The notes beneath the pieces were generated by a model that made no database searches, was not told the DNA's origin, and saw nothing but the letters and a program-made list of their open reading frames with translations. Source: Caldilineae bacterium (lineage in GTDB: Bacteria; Chloroflexota; Anaerolineae; J102). From it: a stretch of DNA of 9,131 nucleotides. The stretch lies in the NCBI GenBank assembly GCA_011192085.1, contig DUEQ01000527.1, positions 4,414 through 13,544 of the forward strand, in the 5' to 3' direction. Position 1 is the stretch's first letter. Every line of letters starts with the position of its first letter. This document shows positions 1 to 6,276 of the stretch, piece by piece. A program made the translations under genes and the position numbers.

Positions 1-60
1 CTCGAAGAACCATCGCTTCCTGCCTGGAATGAACAGGAGCGGTGGGCCTACGCGCGTTGA
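1..60 (+). CDS. Possible 3' end of an unidentified upstream gene
   Basis: Frame 1 is open from the window edge and ends with TGA at 58-60, giving the 19-residue tail LEEPSLPAWNEQERWAYAR. The tail has a protein-like composition, with Trp, Tyr, Glu and Arg. The other two + frames read less convincingly: one stops at once and the other runs into the ndk leader as low-quality sequence. It is too short to identify a family. The call rests only on composition and on the stop falling well before ndk, so it could be chance. Confidence 0.3.
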   Translation, partial: LEEPSLPAWNEQERWAYAR

Positions 61-127
61 TGGGGTTACAACTTGGGGCGTTTGGCCGGGGTTGTGGCAA
101 AATGGGGCGTCCGAATTTTCGGCAGAA

Positions 128-157
128 CGCAGATGACGCAGAAAAAATGGATCTGCG
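128..157. repeat. CGCAGA repeat cluster with inverted copy in the ndk leader
   Basis: Two direct copies of CGCAGA (128-133 and 137-142) are followed by the reverse complement TCTGCG (152-157). The longest perfect inverted arms are CGCAGAT (128-134) and ATCTGCG (151-157), 16 bases apart around an A-run. It lies between the possible upstream gene end and ndk. It could be a weak hairpin in the ndk leader, or one copy of a dispersed intergenic repeat; one window cannot separate these. Confidence 0.45.
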
Positions 158-187
158 CTGATAAATTGAAATCATCTCAACCAACCA

Positions 188-192
188 AGGAG
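188..192 (+). promoter_or_regulatory. Shine-Dalgarno sequence of ndk
   Basis: AGGAG within AACCAAGGAGAACC sits 10 bases before the ATG at 203. It supports that start over any other in-frame codon. No convincing -35/-10 pair was found upstream of it. Confidence 0.75.
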
Positions 193-202
193 AACCCATC
201 CT

Positions 203-649
203 ATGGAACGCACTTTTGTCATGATCAAGCCCGATGGCGTGCAGCGCGGGCTGGTGGGCGAGATCCTCGCCCGTTTCGAACGCCGCGGCCTCAAGATCGT
301 CGCCATGAAATTCATGCACGTGTCCCGTGAGCTGGCCGAGGCGCACTACGCTGTGCACAAAGGCCGCCCCTTCTACAACAGCCTTATCGAGTACATCACC
401 TCGGGCCCGGTGGTGGCCATGGTGCTGGAAGGCACGAATGCCATCCAGGTCGCCCGCAACACCATGGGCGCGACGAACCCGGCTGACGCCGCGCCGGGCG
501 CCATCCGCGCGGATTTCGGCATTGAGATCGGGCGCAATCTGGTGCACGGCTCAGATGGGCCGGAGACCGCGGCCTTTGAGATCGGTCTGTGGTTTGGGGA
601 TGACATCCCCAGCTGGGAGCGCGACGCCGACCGCTGGATCTTCGAATAA
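203..649 (+). CDS. ndk: Nucleoside diphosphate kinase
   Basis: This cytoplasmic enzyme transfers the gamma phosphate of ATP to nucleoside diphosphates through a phosphohistidine intermediate and so balances the NTP and dNTP pools. At 148 residues it is a full-length Ndk. The N-terminal block [13 protein letters not shown] (residues 4-16) with Lys9 is typical. The family signature NxxHGSD is at residues 112-118, with the phosphorylated histidine at His115. The [17 protein letters not shown] stretch (residues 86-102) is the conserved nucleotide-site region. No key residue is missing. The start has a good Shine-Dalgarno sequence 10 bases upstream. The gene appears monocistronic: it is followed 21 bases after its stop by a strong intrinsic terminator and then by a convergent gene. 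Identification is secure from the motifs and length. Confidence 0.97.
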   Translation: MERTFVMIKPDGVQRGLVGEILARFERRGLKIVAMKFMHVSRELAEAHYAVHKGRPFYNSLIEYITSGPVVAMVLEGTNAIQVARNTMGATNPADAAPGAIRADFGIEIGRNLVHGSDGPETAAFEIGLWFGDDIPSWERDADRWIFE

Positions 650-670
650 CAGTCAGCCCCATCATGAGGA

Positions 671-707
671 GCGACCTCCGCGGCGTTGTCCGGAGGTCGT
701 TCTTTTT
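671..707 (+). terminator. Intrinsic terminator of ndk
   Basis: GCGACCTCCG (671-680) pairs with CGGAGGTCGT (691-700) over ten positions, nine Watson-Crick and one G-T wobble, with a 10-base loop. The T-rich run TCTTTTT (701-707) follows. It ends ndk transcription. The same hairpin lies just past the stop of the convergent membrane-protein gene, but on that strand no U-run follows, so it is mainly a + strand terminator and at most a partial one in the other direction. Confidence 0.9.
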
Positions 708-1416
708 ATGCAGGCTGTCGGGTTGCAGGAATCCCCATGGTGATCATTTGCGTGGCGTACATGAATCCGATGAACATCAGGATCGCGCCGAACAATTCGC
801 CCAAATAGAGGGTGTAGGGTACGCCAAAACGTTGGAACGCGCCGCCGAACGCGGGCATGAGCGCGCCCGCAGCGATGAGGACGTTTCCCACCACCCGGTG
901 GAGAAGCACCCGCTTGCGCCAGAAGATCCAGGCGGAATAGATGGCGCCACCCACCAGCGTAATCACGCCATAGAGATTGAAGAAGGGAGTGAGAATGCGC
1001 ACGCCGGGCGTCACGATGGCATGCCCGCTCAACTCGCCCGCGATCATCTGCGTCGGGTCCAGCTCCGCGACGAAGACGCGGTACGTTGCAAAGATGGACG
1101 CCGCTAGCAGGATATAGAAGAGCCAATACGCCCATCCCTTTCGCACCAACAGGAACACCGTGCCCTGGCCCAACCAGGCGGCCACCAGAATGGCCCCGAA
1201 GAGATACCACAGTCGGAAGACCAGGGGATGCCAGCCGAAGAAGCCGTAAAGGGCCTCCATGGCCCCGCCAATGGCATAGAAGAGCATGCCAATGCCCCAG
1301 AACAGTGTGTATAGGCGGCGACCATATCGCCACCGCCGCAACACGAAAAAGGCGAAGATGAAACTGATGGTGGAAGAGAGCGCGGGGAGCAGCGCGCTCG
1401 CAAACGCATTCGCCAT
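706..1416 (-). CDS. Integral membrane protein of unknown function, about seven helices
   Basis: I do not recognise a named family. From the ATG at 1416 the protein has 236 residues and is almost wholly hydrophobic, with likely membrane helices near residues 6-26, 36-56, 68-91, 95-114, 141-166, 171-192 and 201-222. Short basic loops (RRWRYGRR at 27-34, WRKR at 166-169) suggest which ends face the cytoplasm. The one long polar stretch is residues 115-139, between helices 4 and 5. There are many Trp, Tyr and Gly residues in the helices. A longer form starting at 1464 is open, but I prefer 1416: GGGAGG lies just upstream and a good promoter places its -10 box on the 1464 ATG. It is transcribed in the same direction as uvrC but from its own promoter. 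A small transporter or a sensor-type membrane domain are both possible; no motif decides. Confidence 0.75.
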   Translation of the reverse strand: MANAFASALLPALSSTISFIFAFFVLRRWRYGRRLYTLFWGIGMLFYAIGGAMEALYGFFGWHPLVFRLWYLFGAILVAAWLGQGTVFLLVRKGWAYWLFYILLAASIFATYRVFVAELDPTQMIAGELSGHAIVTPGVRILTPFFNLYGVITLVGGAIYSAWIFWRKRVLLHRVVGNVLIAAGALMPAFGGAFQRFGVPYTLYLGELFGAILMFIGFMYATQMITMGIPATRQPA

Positions 1417-1420
1417 GACG

Positions 1421-1426
1421 CCTCCC
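1421..1426 (-). promoter_or_regulatory. Shine-Dalgarno sequence that sets the membrane-protein start
   Basis: On the minus strand GGGAGG is followed by CGTC and then the ATG at 1416-1414. The spacing of four bases is short but usable. The alternative ATG at 1464 has no comparable site, so this element decides the start. Confidence 0.6.
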
Positions 1427-1459
1427 AAAATGGATAAAACTGAATAAAGTTGTAAAAAC

Positions 1460-1488
1460 ATCATAAATCACATCGGCGTCTTTTGCAA
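1460..1488 (-). promoter_or_regulatory. Promoter of the membrane-protein gene
   Basis: On the minus strand a -35 box TTGCAA (1488-1483) is followed by exactly 17 bases and a -10 box TATGAT (1465-1460). The -10 differs from the TATAAT consensus at one base and the -35 shares the TTG core plus the final A. Transcription would start near 1453, leaving a leader of about 37 bases that contains the GGGAGG site. The promoter lies just downstream of the uvrC stop, so this gene need not depend on uvrC read-through. Confidence 0.6.
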
Positions 1489-1505
1489 TTTCCTCATCCC
1501 CACAT

Positions 1506-3374
1506 TTACAACAACTCCTTCACCCGCTGTGCCACGGCCCGAGTCATGCCGGGCACGGCCGCGATCTCATCCACCGACGCATTGCGAATGGCGTCGATGC
1601 TGCCGAAGTGTTTGAGTAGCGCCCGTCGTCGTTTCATGCCGATGCCGGGGATATCTTCCAGCCGGGAGCGGGTCATGGCCTTGTTCCGCAGGTTGCGCTG
1701 GTAGGTCACCGCGAAGCGGTGGGCTTCATCCCGCACCCGCTGCACCAGATACATCTCGGGGCTGTCCTTGGGCAGACGGATGGGCTCGGGCCCCTCGGGC
1801 AGGAAGAGCAGCTCCTCCCGCTTGGCCAGCCCCGCCACGGGTACGACTTCATATAATCCGAGCTCCTTCAGCACCTCCACGGCTACGCCGAGCTGTCCCT
1901 TGCCCCCGTCCACGATGAGGAGGTCGGGCAAGATCTTCCATACAGGGTCAGGACGGCGGCCCGGGCCCGCGAGCTCCTCCTCCACCGCCCGCTGAAAACG
2001 CCTTTGTAACACCTCGCGCATGGCCGCGAAATCGTCGGGCTGGCCCGTCTGCGTCACCGTGCGCACCTTGAAGCGCCGGTAATCCCCCTTGCGAGGCGCG
2101 CCCTGTACAAACACGACCATGCTCCCCACCGTGTTCGTCCCCTGCAGGGTGGAGATGTCGAAACATTCGATGCGGGTGGGCGGTTTGGTCAGGTCGAGCG
2201 CGGCCTGGAGGTTGGCCACGGCCTCGGTGTGGCGATGCGCGTCCGCCTCCCATGCCGTCTGCATGGCTGCGAGCGCGCTGCGCGCGTTCTCTGCAGCCAT
2301 AGCCACCAACGCCTTCTTGCTTCCCCGCTTGGGGACTTTCAGAGTCACCTTCGCGCCCCGTTTGCCTCGCAGCCAGGTCTCGATGATCGCAGTTTCATCG
2401 AGTGCCACGGGCAGAAGGATGTTCGGGGGCAAGTACGCGGCCTCATCGTAGAACTGCTGGATGAAGGAGGTTAGCAGCTCCTGGTTCTCCTCCTCGCTGG
2501 CTCCTTCTAGCATGAACGTCTCCCGCCCGATGAGCCGTCCTCGGCGGATGAAGAACACCTGCACGCAGGTCTGGCCTTTGTCCTGGGCGAAGGCGATGAC
2601 ATCCTCATCCTCCTGCCGGCCCGAGACCACCTTCTGCCGTTCCACGATGCGCTCCGCAGCCCGGATCTGGTCCCGATACATGGCCGCGCGTTCGAATTGC
2701 AGTCGCTCTGCGGCCTGGTTCATGCGGCGATGCAGCTCGGCCATGACGCCCTCGGTCTTTCCCTCCAGGAACTGACAGAGCCCATCTACGATGGCCCGAT
2801 ACTCCTCTTTGCTCACCGCGCCGATGCACGGTCCTGCACAGCGCTTGATGTCGTAGTAAAGACAGGCCCGCGTGTCCCGCCCCGTAATCTCCCGGTTGCA
2901 ATCGAGGTAGGGGAAAACCTTGCGTAGGGCCTCCAGGGTCTGGCGCACCGCGTGGGCGCTGGTGAAGGGGCCGTAGTAGCGGGCGCCATCGGGCAACATC
3001 CGTCGCACAATGGTCACTTTGGGGAAGTCATCCTGCCAGTGGACTTTGATGTAGGGGTATTGCTTGTCATCCTTGAGGCGGATGTTGTAGCGGGGCCGGT
3101 AGCGTTTGATGAGCTCATTTTCGAGGATGAGGGCTTCCAGCTCCGTATCGGTGACCATCCACTCCAGGTCCGCGATATCCGCGACCAGTCGCCGGGTCTT
3201 GGCGCTGTGATTACGGGCGGATTGAAAATAGGAGCGCACCCGGTGTCGCAGGTTGACAGCCTTGCCCACGTAAATGACCTCCTCCTGCGCGTCACGGAAG
3301 ATGTAACAACCCGGTTTCGTGGGCAGGGCCTTGAGTTTGGATGCGAACTCTGGAGAACGTTGAGGGGAAAGCAT
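1506..3374 (-). CDS. uvrC: UvrABC excinuclease subunit C
   Basis: UvrC makes both incisions around a DNA lesion once UvrA and UvrB have marked it (nucleotide excision repair, cytoplasm). I use the ATG at 3374, giving 622 residues, close to the usual size of about 600. The open frame extends six codons further to a TTG at 3392, but those codons overlap the -10 box. The GIY-YIG nuclease domain comes first, with GCY at residues 22-24, YVG at 35-37, Arg43 and Glu85. Four cysteines at 159, 171, 179 and 183 have the 12/8/4 spacing of the UvrC iron-sulfur site. The UVR motif that contacts UvrB is near 206-243. The RNase H-like second nuclease follows, with Asp406 (FDIS), Asp447/448, Asp489 (DGGKGQ) and His552 (DEAHRF). 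A tandem helix-hairpin-helix (IPGIG, VPGM) ends the protein at about 572-622. All catalytic residues are present. Confidence 0.97.
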   Translation of the reverse strand: MLSPQRSPEFASKLKALPTKPGCYIFRDAQEEVIYVGKAVNLRHRVRSYFQSARNHSAKTRRLVADIADLEWMVTDTELEALILENELIKRYRPRYNIRLKDDKQYPYIKVHWQDDFPKVTIVRRMLPDGARYYGPFTSAHAVRQTLEALRKVFPYLDCNREITGRDTRACLYYDIKRCAGPCIGAVSKEEYRAIVDGLCQFLEGKTEGVMAELHRRMNQAAERLQFERAAMYRDQIRAAERIVERQKVVSGRQEDEDVIAFAQDKGQTCVQVFFIRRGRLIGRETFMLEGASEEENQELLTSFIQQFYDEAAYLPPNILLPVALDETAIIETWLRGKRGAKVTLKVPKRGSKKALVAMAAENARSALAAMQTAWEADAHRHTEAVANLQAALDLTKPPTRIECFDISTLQGTNTVGSMVVFVQGAPRKGDYRRFKVRTVTQTGQPDDFAAMREVLQRRFQRAVEEELAGPGRRPDPVWKILPDLLIVDGGKGQLGVAVEVLKELGLYEVVPVAGLAKREELLFLPEGPEPIRLPKDSPEMYLVQRVRDEAHRFAVTYQRNLRNKAMTRSRLEDIPGIGMKRRRALLKHFGSIDAIRNASVDEIAAVPGMTRAVAQRVKELL

Positions 3375-3380
3375 AAAAAA

Positions 3381-3389
3381 AGTATAGCA
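3381..3389 (-). promoter_or_regulatory. Extended -10 promoter giving leaderless uvrC mRNA
   Basis: The minus strand reads TGCTATACT, an extended -10 (TGn followed by TATACT), then six T residues and the uvrC ATG at 3374. The expected transcription start, about seven bases past the -10, coincides with the A of the ATG. There is no Shine-Dalgarno sequence between them. No good -35 is present at 16-18 bases; TTGAAC lies only 13 bases upstream. An extended -10 can work without one. Confidence 0.6.
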
Positions 3390-3543
3390 CAAATGACCGG
3401 TTCAAATTCGAAACATAGGCCGCCTCAAGCAAGACGCGGCAAGCTGCCAGTGGCCTCGCCACCCCACCTGGCGCCATCTTGGAATGATCAACACCACACC
3501 AGCAGACCGAAGACGTCCAAGCTGCCCAAGGAGGCCAGAGGCG

Positions 3544-3582
3544 TGATGTAAGACGCTCCCCGGCCTCTCAGGAGTTACATCA
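3544..3582. repeat. Inverted repeat at the end of the acyl-CoA synthetase remnant
   Basis: TGATGTAA (3544-3551) is matched by TTACATCA (3575-3582), with an inner CTCC/GGAG pair (3556-3559 and 3571-3574). The stop codon of the minus-strand remnant lies inside the right arm. No T-run follows on either strand, so it is not a clear intrinsic terminator. It may be a relic of the terminator of the lost gene, or a small protein-binding palindrome. The rest of 3393-3543 shows only a short GTGGC-CTC-GCCAC hairpin and no gene. Confidence 0.45.
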
Positions 3583-3914
3583 TGTCTCAATGGTCACATC
3601 ATAGTGGAACGCATACAGCCCCAACACGCCCTGGACAGCATCCTCGCTCGCGGTCCGATCCACCCCCTCGGTCAAACGCACCGACACCCGCACCTTGGGC
3701 CATGTAATTTGCTGGGAACCGCCTCCACCGCGGCCTGGGCCATCCCTTCCAGCGCGTTCAACGCCGCGGTGAGCGTCTCTTGGATTTGCATGCGCACCAG
3801 CGCCGACTTGAAGATCTTGCCCACCGCGGTCACAGGCATTTGGGGGATATCCCGCCCCGAAAGGGGAACCTGTTCGATGGCCTTGATATCGGCCATGGTT
3901 GCAACATGCGCCAT
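3580..3914 (-). pseudogene. C-terminal remnant of an acyl-CoA synthetase-like (ANL superfamily) gene
   Basis: On the minus strand, reading from about 3914, the frame contains IPQMPVTAVGKIFKSALVR. This matches the A10 region of acyl-CoA synthetases, where the GK lysine catalyses adenylation. It continues through an Ala-rich helix (LTAALNALEGMAQAAVEAV) and then leaves frame near 3711-3720. In the next frame the sequence resumes as QQITWPKVRVSVRL and runs on to LGLYAFHYDVTIET with TGA at 3582-3580, which fits the final alpha/beta part of the same small C-terminal domain. At least one frameshift is therefore present, and the large N-terminal adenylation domain is missing. The 5' limit is uncertain: upstream of about 3870 the similarity fades, and the remainder of the open frame is only the complement of the first lipoprotein gene. 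This is a dead gene end, cut off before the + strand lipoprotein cluster began. Confidence 0.75.
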
Positions 3915-3967
3915 TGCCTGCCGCTTTTTGGGAATGGGCATTGGGTTGGGAACCGAAGAAGGGCGTG

Positions 3968-3998
3968 TTGCGTTTGGGGTTTGTACGTATGATAAAAT
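3968..3998 (+). promoter_or_regulatory. Candidate promoter of the lipoprotein-hutH cluster
   Basis: TGA-TAAAAT (3990-3998) is an extended -10 element. A weak -35 (TTGCGT, 3968-3973) lies 19 bases upstream. Transcription would start near 4005, giving a leader of about 30 bases with AAGGAA (4023-4028) seven bases before the ATG at 4036. No other promoter of similar quality was seen between the genes downstream. Confidence 0.4.
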
Positions 3999-4035
3999 AC
4001 CTTGAATTGCCCTCAAAAAACTAAGGAACGCGCGT

Positions 4036-5127
4036 ATGACAGCCCTCCAAATTTTGCTATTCGCGGGCCTGCTTCTTATAGGAGGCCTGTTTTTCATCGG
4101 ATGCGGCGTCCCCGCGACCGTGACTCCTTCCGCAGTCACCGCACCTGTCAGCGAATCAGCCGCGCCCGCGCCTCCCACCGCAACGTCCACGGACACTCCC
4201 GCGCCCACCGACGCCCCAATTCCTACGCCTACTCCCAATCCCTCCCCCACGCCATCTCCAACCGAAGCGGCCTCAGCCACGGACACACCCGCGGCCGAGC
4301 CCACAACCACATTCGCCCAGCCGACGGAGGAAGTCGCGGCCACGCCCCTTCCTCCCTCCACCATCAACGGCGTCCCATACAGCGAATTCATCCTCATGGA
4401 TAACGCGGTGAAGGCGCGCGTGAGGGAGATCGTCGCGCAAGGCCAGAAGCAAGGCCGAGATCCGCACGCGTTCTCCAAGCTGGGGGACAGCCTCATCGCC
4501 AACCCCTACTTCCTGCGGGTGTTCGACCAGAAAGACCCCAACCTGGGCGACTATAACCTGGGCGATTACGCGTTTCTGCAAGATGTCATCGACCATTATA
4601 GCGGCTCCTACGACCGCTACGGCGTCGCCATCCATGTGGGCCTGCACGCGTGGTCGGTGTTCGATCCCATGTGGGCCGACAAACAGTGGTGCAATCCGGG
4701 CGAAAACTTGCTGGATTGTGAGATTCGCCTAAACAATCCCAGCCTGATGCTTGTGCTTCTGGGCGCCAACGACGACGCGCCTCAGGGCACTTTCGAAAAA
4801 AGTTACGATCAGATCATCCAGCACATCATTGAGCAGGGCATCGTGCCCATCCTCTACACCAAAGCGGATCGCTTCGAGGGCCCGGACAACCGCAATAACA
4901 TCTCCATCAAAAAGATCGCAGAAAAATACCAGGCGCCCCTGTTGGACTTCGATCATCTCGCCGATACGCTGCCCAACCGCGGGCTTGGGCCTGATGGCAT
5001 CCACCTCAGCATCGCCCCCACCAACGACTATCGCCTACCCGAAACCTTTCACTACGGGAACACCGTCCACAACCTGGCCACTCTGATCATGCTCGACCGG
5101 GTGCAGAACACACTGACCGGACCATGA
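4036..5127 (+). CDS. SGNH/GDSL-like hydrolase lipoprotein, copy 1
   Basis: This is a predicted extracytoplasmic serine hydrolase anchored by lipid; its substrate is unknown. Of 363 residues, 1-22 are hydrophobic and end in a slightly irregular lipobox (FIG-Cys23). Residues 25-108 are a Pro/Thr/Ala/Ser stalk. The SGNH fold follows: block I GDS at 150-152 (nucleophile Ser152), block III GAND at 243-246, and DGIH at 320-323 (catalytic Asp320/His323). Cys219 and Cys228 recur in the two paralogs and could form a disulfide. AAGGAA seven bases upstream supports the ATG. The n-region MTALQ has no Lys or Arg, which is odd for a signal peptide. It is the first gene of the cluster and ends 18 bases before copy 2. 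In the SGNH superfamily such enzymes are esterases, lipases or carbohydrate deacylases. The superfamily call is firm, the reaction is not. Confidence 0.88.
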   Translation: MTALQILLFAGLLLIGGLFFIGCGVPATVTPSAVTAPVSESAAPAPPTATSTDTPAPTDAPIPTPTPNPSPTPSPTEAASATDTPAAEPTTTFAQPTEEVAATPLPPSTINGVPYSEFILMDNAVKARVREIVAQGQKQGRDPHAFSKLGDSLIANPYFLRVFDQKDPNLGDYNLGDYAFLQDVIDHYSGSYDRYGVAIHVGLHAWSVFDPMWADKQWCNPGENLLDCEIRLNNPSLMLVLLGANDDAPQGTFEKSYDQIIQHIIEQGIVPILYTKADRFEGPDNRNNISIKKIAEKYQAPLLDFDHLADTLPNRGLGPDGIHLSIAPTNDYRLPETFHYGNTVHNLATLIMLDRVQNTLTGP

Positions 5128-5133
5128 AGTGCA

Positions 5134-5138
5134 GAGGG
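5134..5138 (+). promoter_or_regulatory. Shine-Dalgarno sequence of lipoprotein copy 2
   Basis: GAGGG in the 18-base gap between copies 1 and 2, seven bases before the ATG at 5146. It confirms that start and suggests that copy 2 is translated independently of copy 1. Confidence 0.55.
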
Positions 5139-5145
5139 TTATCGA

Positions 5146-6276
5146 ATGAATCGGCGTTTCCTCATTCTGGCATTTACCTTTCTGCTCACAGCCTCATTGA
5201 CCGCGTGTGAAATCGCCCGAAGCCAATCGACGCCGACCCTGACCGCGCCCACATTCACCACGACGTCCAGTTCACCAACGCCTTCGCCCACTTACATCCC
5301 AACGAACACCCCCACACCCGTTCCCACCAAGACTCCCACGCCCACAGCCAGCCCCACAGCCACAGCCACCCATACTCCCACGCCCACCATCACCCCCACG
5401 CCAACCGAGACCGTCACGCCCCTGCCATCACCCACATTCACCCCCACATTCACTCCCCTACCTACCCCCACCAAGACACTCACATCCATCCCATCCTCCC
5501 CGCCCGACCACGTTAACGGCATGCCCCTAAGCGAATTCATCCTCATGGATGAGGAAACCAAGGCGCATATCCGAACGATCTATCAACGGGGACAGGAGCT
5601 GGGCCGGAACCCCCATGCCTTCTCCAAACTGGGCGACAGTCTCATCGCCAATCCCTTCTTCCTACGCATCTTCGATCAGATCGATCCTCTACTGGGACGC
5701 TACAACCTGGGCCCCTACGCGGACTTACAGGATACCATCGACTTTTATCCCGGATCCTTCTATCGTCACGGTGCGGCCGTGCGCGTGGGGCTGCACACCT
5801 GGTCGGTGTTCGATCCCATGTGGGCCAAGAAGGAGCTGTGCGAGCCGGGCGAAGCGCCTCTCCCCTGCGAGATCCGTCTGCACAACCCCAGCGTCATGGT
5901 GGTGCTGCTGGGAACCAACGACAACGTGCCCCGCAGCTATTTCGAGAAACACTACGACCAGATCGTGCAATACATTATCGAGCAGGGGATCGTGCCCATC
6001 CTTTTCACCAAAGCGGACCGTCACGAGGGGGTGGACAATCACAACAACGAGGCGGTGCGCGCGATTGCGCGAAAATATCGGGTCCCACTGGTGGATTTCG
6101 ACAAACTGGCGGACACCCTGCCCAATCGGGGCATCGGGCCCGATGGCATTCATCTGAAAGTCGCTCGATCCTACGATTACAGGAATTCCAATACCTTTCA
6201 ATATGGCACTGCCGTTCATAACCTGGCCACCCTGATCATGCTGGACCGGGTGCGCAAGGTGCTGAACAGCGAATGA
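5146..6276 (+). CDS. SGNH/GDSL-like hydrolase lipoprotein, copy 2
   Basis: This paralog of the preceding gene has 376 residues. It has the best lipoprotein signal of the three: basic start MNRRF, hydrophobic core, lipobox LTA-Cys21. The stalk (about residues 29-120) is the longest of the three and is nearly pure TP/PT repeats. The hydrolase domain has GDS at 163-165 (Ser165), GTND at 256-259, and DGIH at 333-336. Cys232 and Cys241 match the cysteine pair of copy 1. It shares long identical blocks with copy 1, such as AFSKLGDSLIAN, WSVFDPMWA, EQGIVPIL, DTLPNRG and HNLATLIMLDRV, so the pair looks like the more recent duplication. The stop overlaps the first ATG of copy 3 (ATGA), pointing to coupled translation. 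Substrate unknown; a cell-surface esterase or deacylase is the reasonable guess. Confidence 0.9.
   Translation: MNRRFLILAFTFLLTASLTACEIARSQSTPTLTAPTFTTTSSSPTPSPTYIPTNTPTPVPTKTPTPTASPTATATHTPTPTITPTPTETVTPLPSPTFTPTFTPLPTPTKTLTSIPSSPPDHVNGMPLSEFILMDEETKAHIRTIYQRGQELGRNPHAFSKLGDSLIANPFFLRIFDQIDPLLGRYNLGPYADLQDTIDFYPGSFYRHGAAVRVGLHTWSVFDPMWAKKELCEPGEAPLPCEIRLHNPSVMVVLLGTNDNVPRSYFEKHYDQIVQYIIEQGIVPILFTKADRHEGVDNHNNEAVRAIARKYRVPLVDFDKLADTLPNRGIGPDGIHLKVARSYDYRNSNTFQYGTAVHNLATLIMLDRVRKVLNSE
5230..5505 (+). repeat. Low-complexity Pro/Thr stalk coding repeat
   Basis: This stretch of copy 2 is built from degenerate CCC-ACG, CCC-ACC and CCA-ACA type units. The coding strand is very C-rich and G-poor. 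It encodes an extended, proline-rich spacer that would hold the hydrolase domain away from the membrane. The matching but shorter stalks of the neighbours lie at about 4108-4359 (copy 1) and 6381-6536 (copy 3). Such DNA can change length by slippage or unequal recombination, which may explain the differing stalk lengths. Confidence 0.8.

Noticed and set aside
162..171. Possible ndk promoter elements (TAAATT, TTGAAA)
   Set aside because: No pair with acceptable spacing could be assembled; TTGAAA would put its -10 on the Shine-Dalgarno sequence.
662..1471. Long open frames in other frames over the membrane-protein gene
   Set aside because: They are Arg/His/Gly-rich shadows of a GC-rich gene; the chosen frame alone gives a coherent seven-helix protein with promoter and Shine-Dalgarno sequence.
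3672..4502. A 276-residue minus-strand open frame rich in Gly, Val and Ala across the start of lipoprotein copy 1
   Set aside because: Its N-terminal 130 or so residues are the complement of the signal peptide and P/T stalk (Gly/Val-rich because the other strand is Pro/Thr-rich). Only its C-terminal end carries real homology, which is reported as the acyl-CoA synthetase remnant.
5230..5505. Possible CRISPR or structured tandem repeat array
   Set aside because: The units are degenerate codon-level repeats in frame with a real gene, with no constant repeat and no unique spacers.
5292..5561. Minus-strand open frame with GVGV repeats inside copy 2
   Set aside because: It is the exact antisense of the Pro/Thr stalk repeat; no start signal and no independent protein character.
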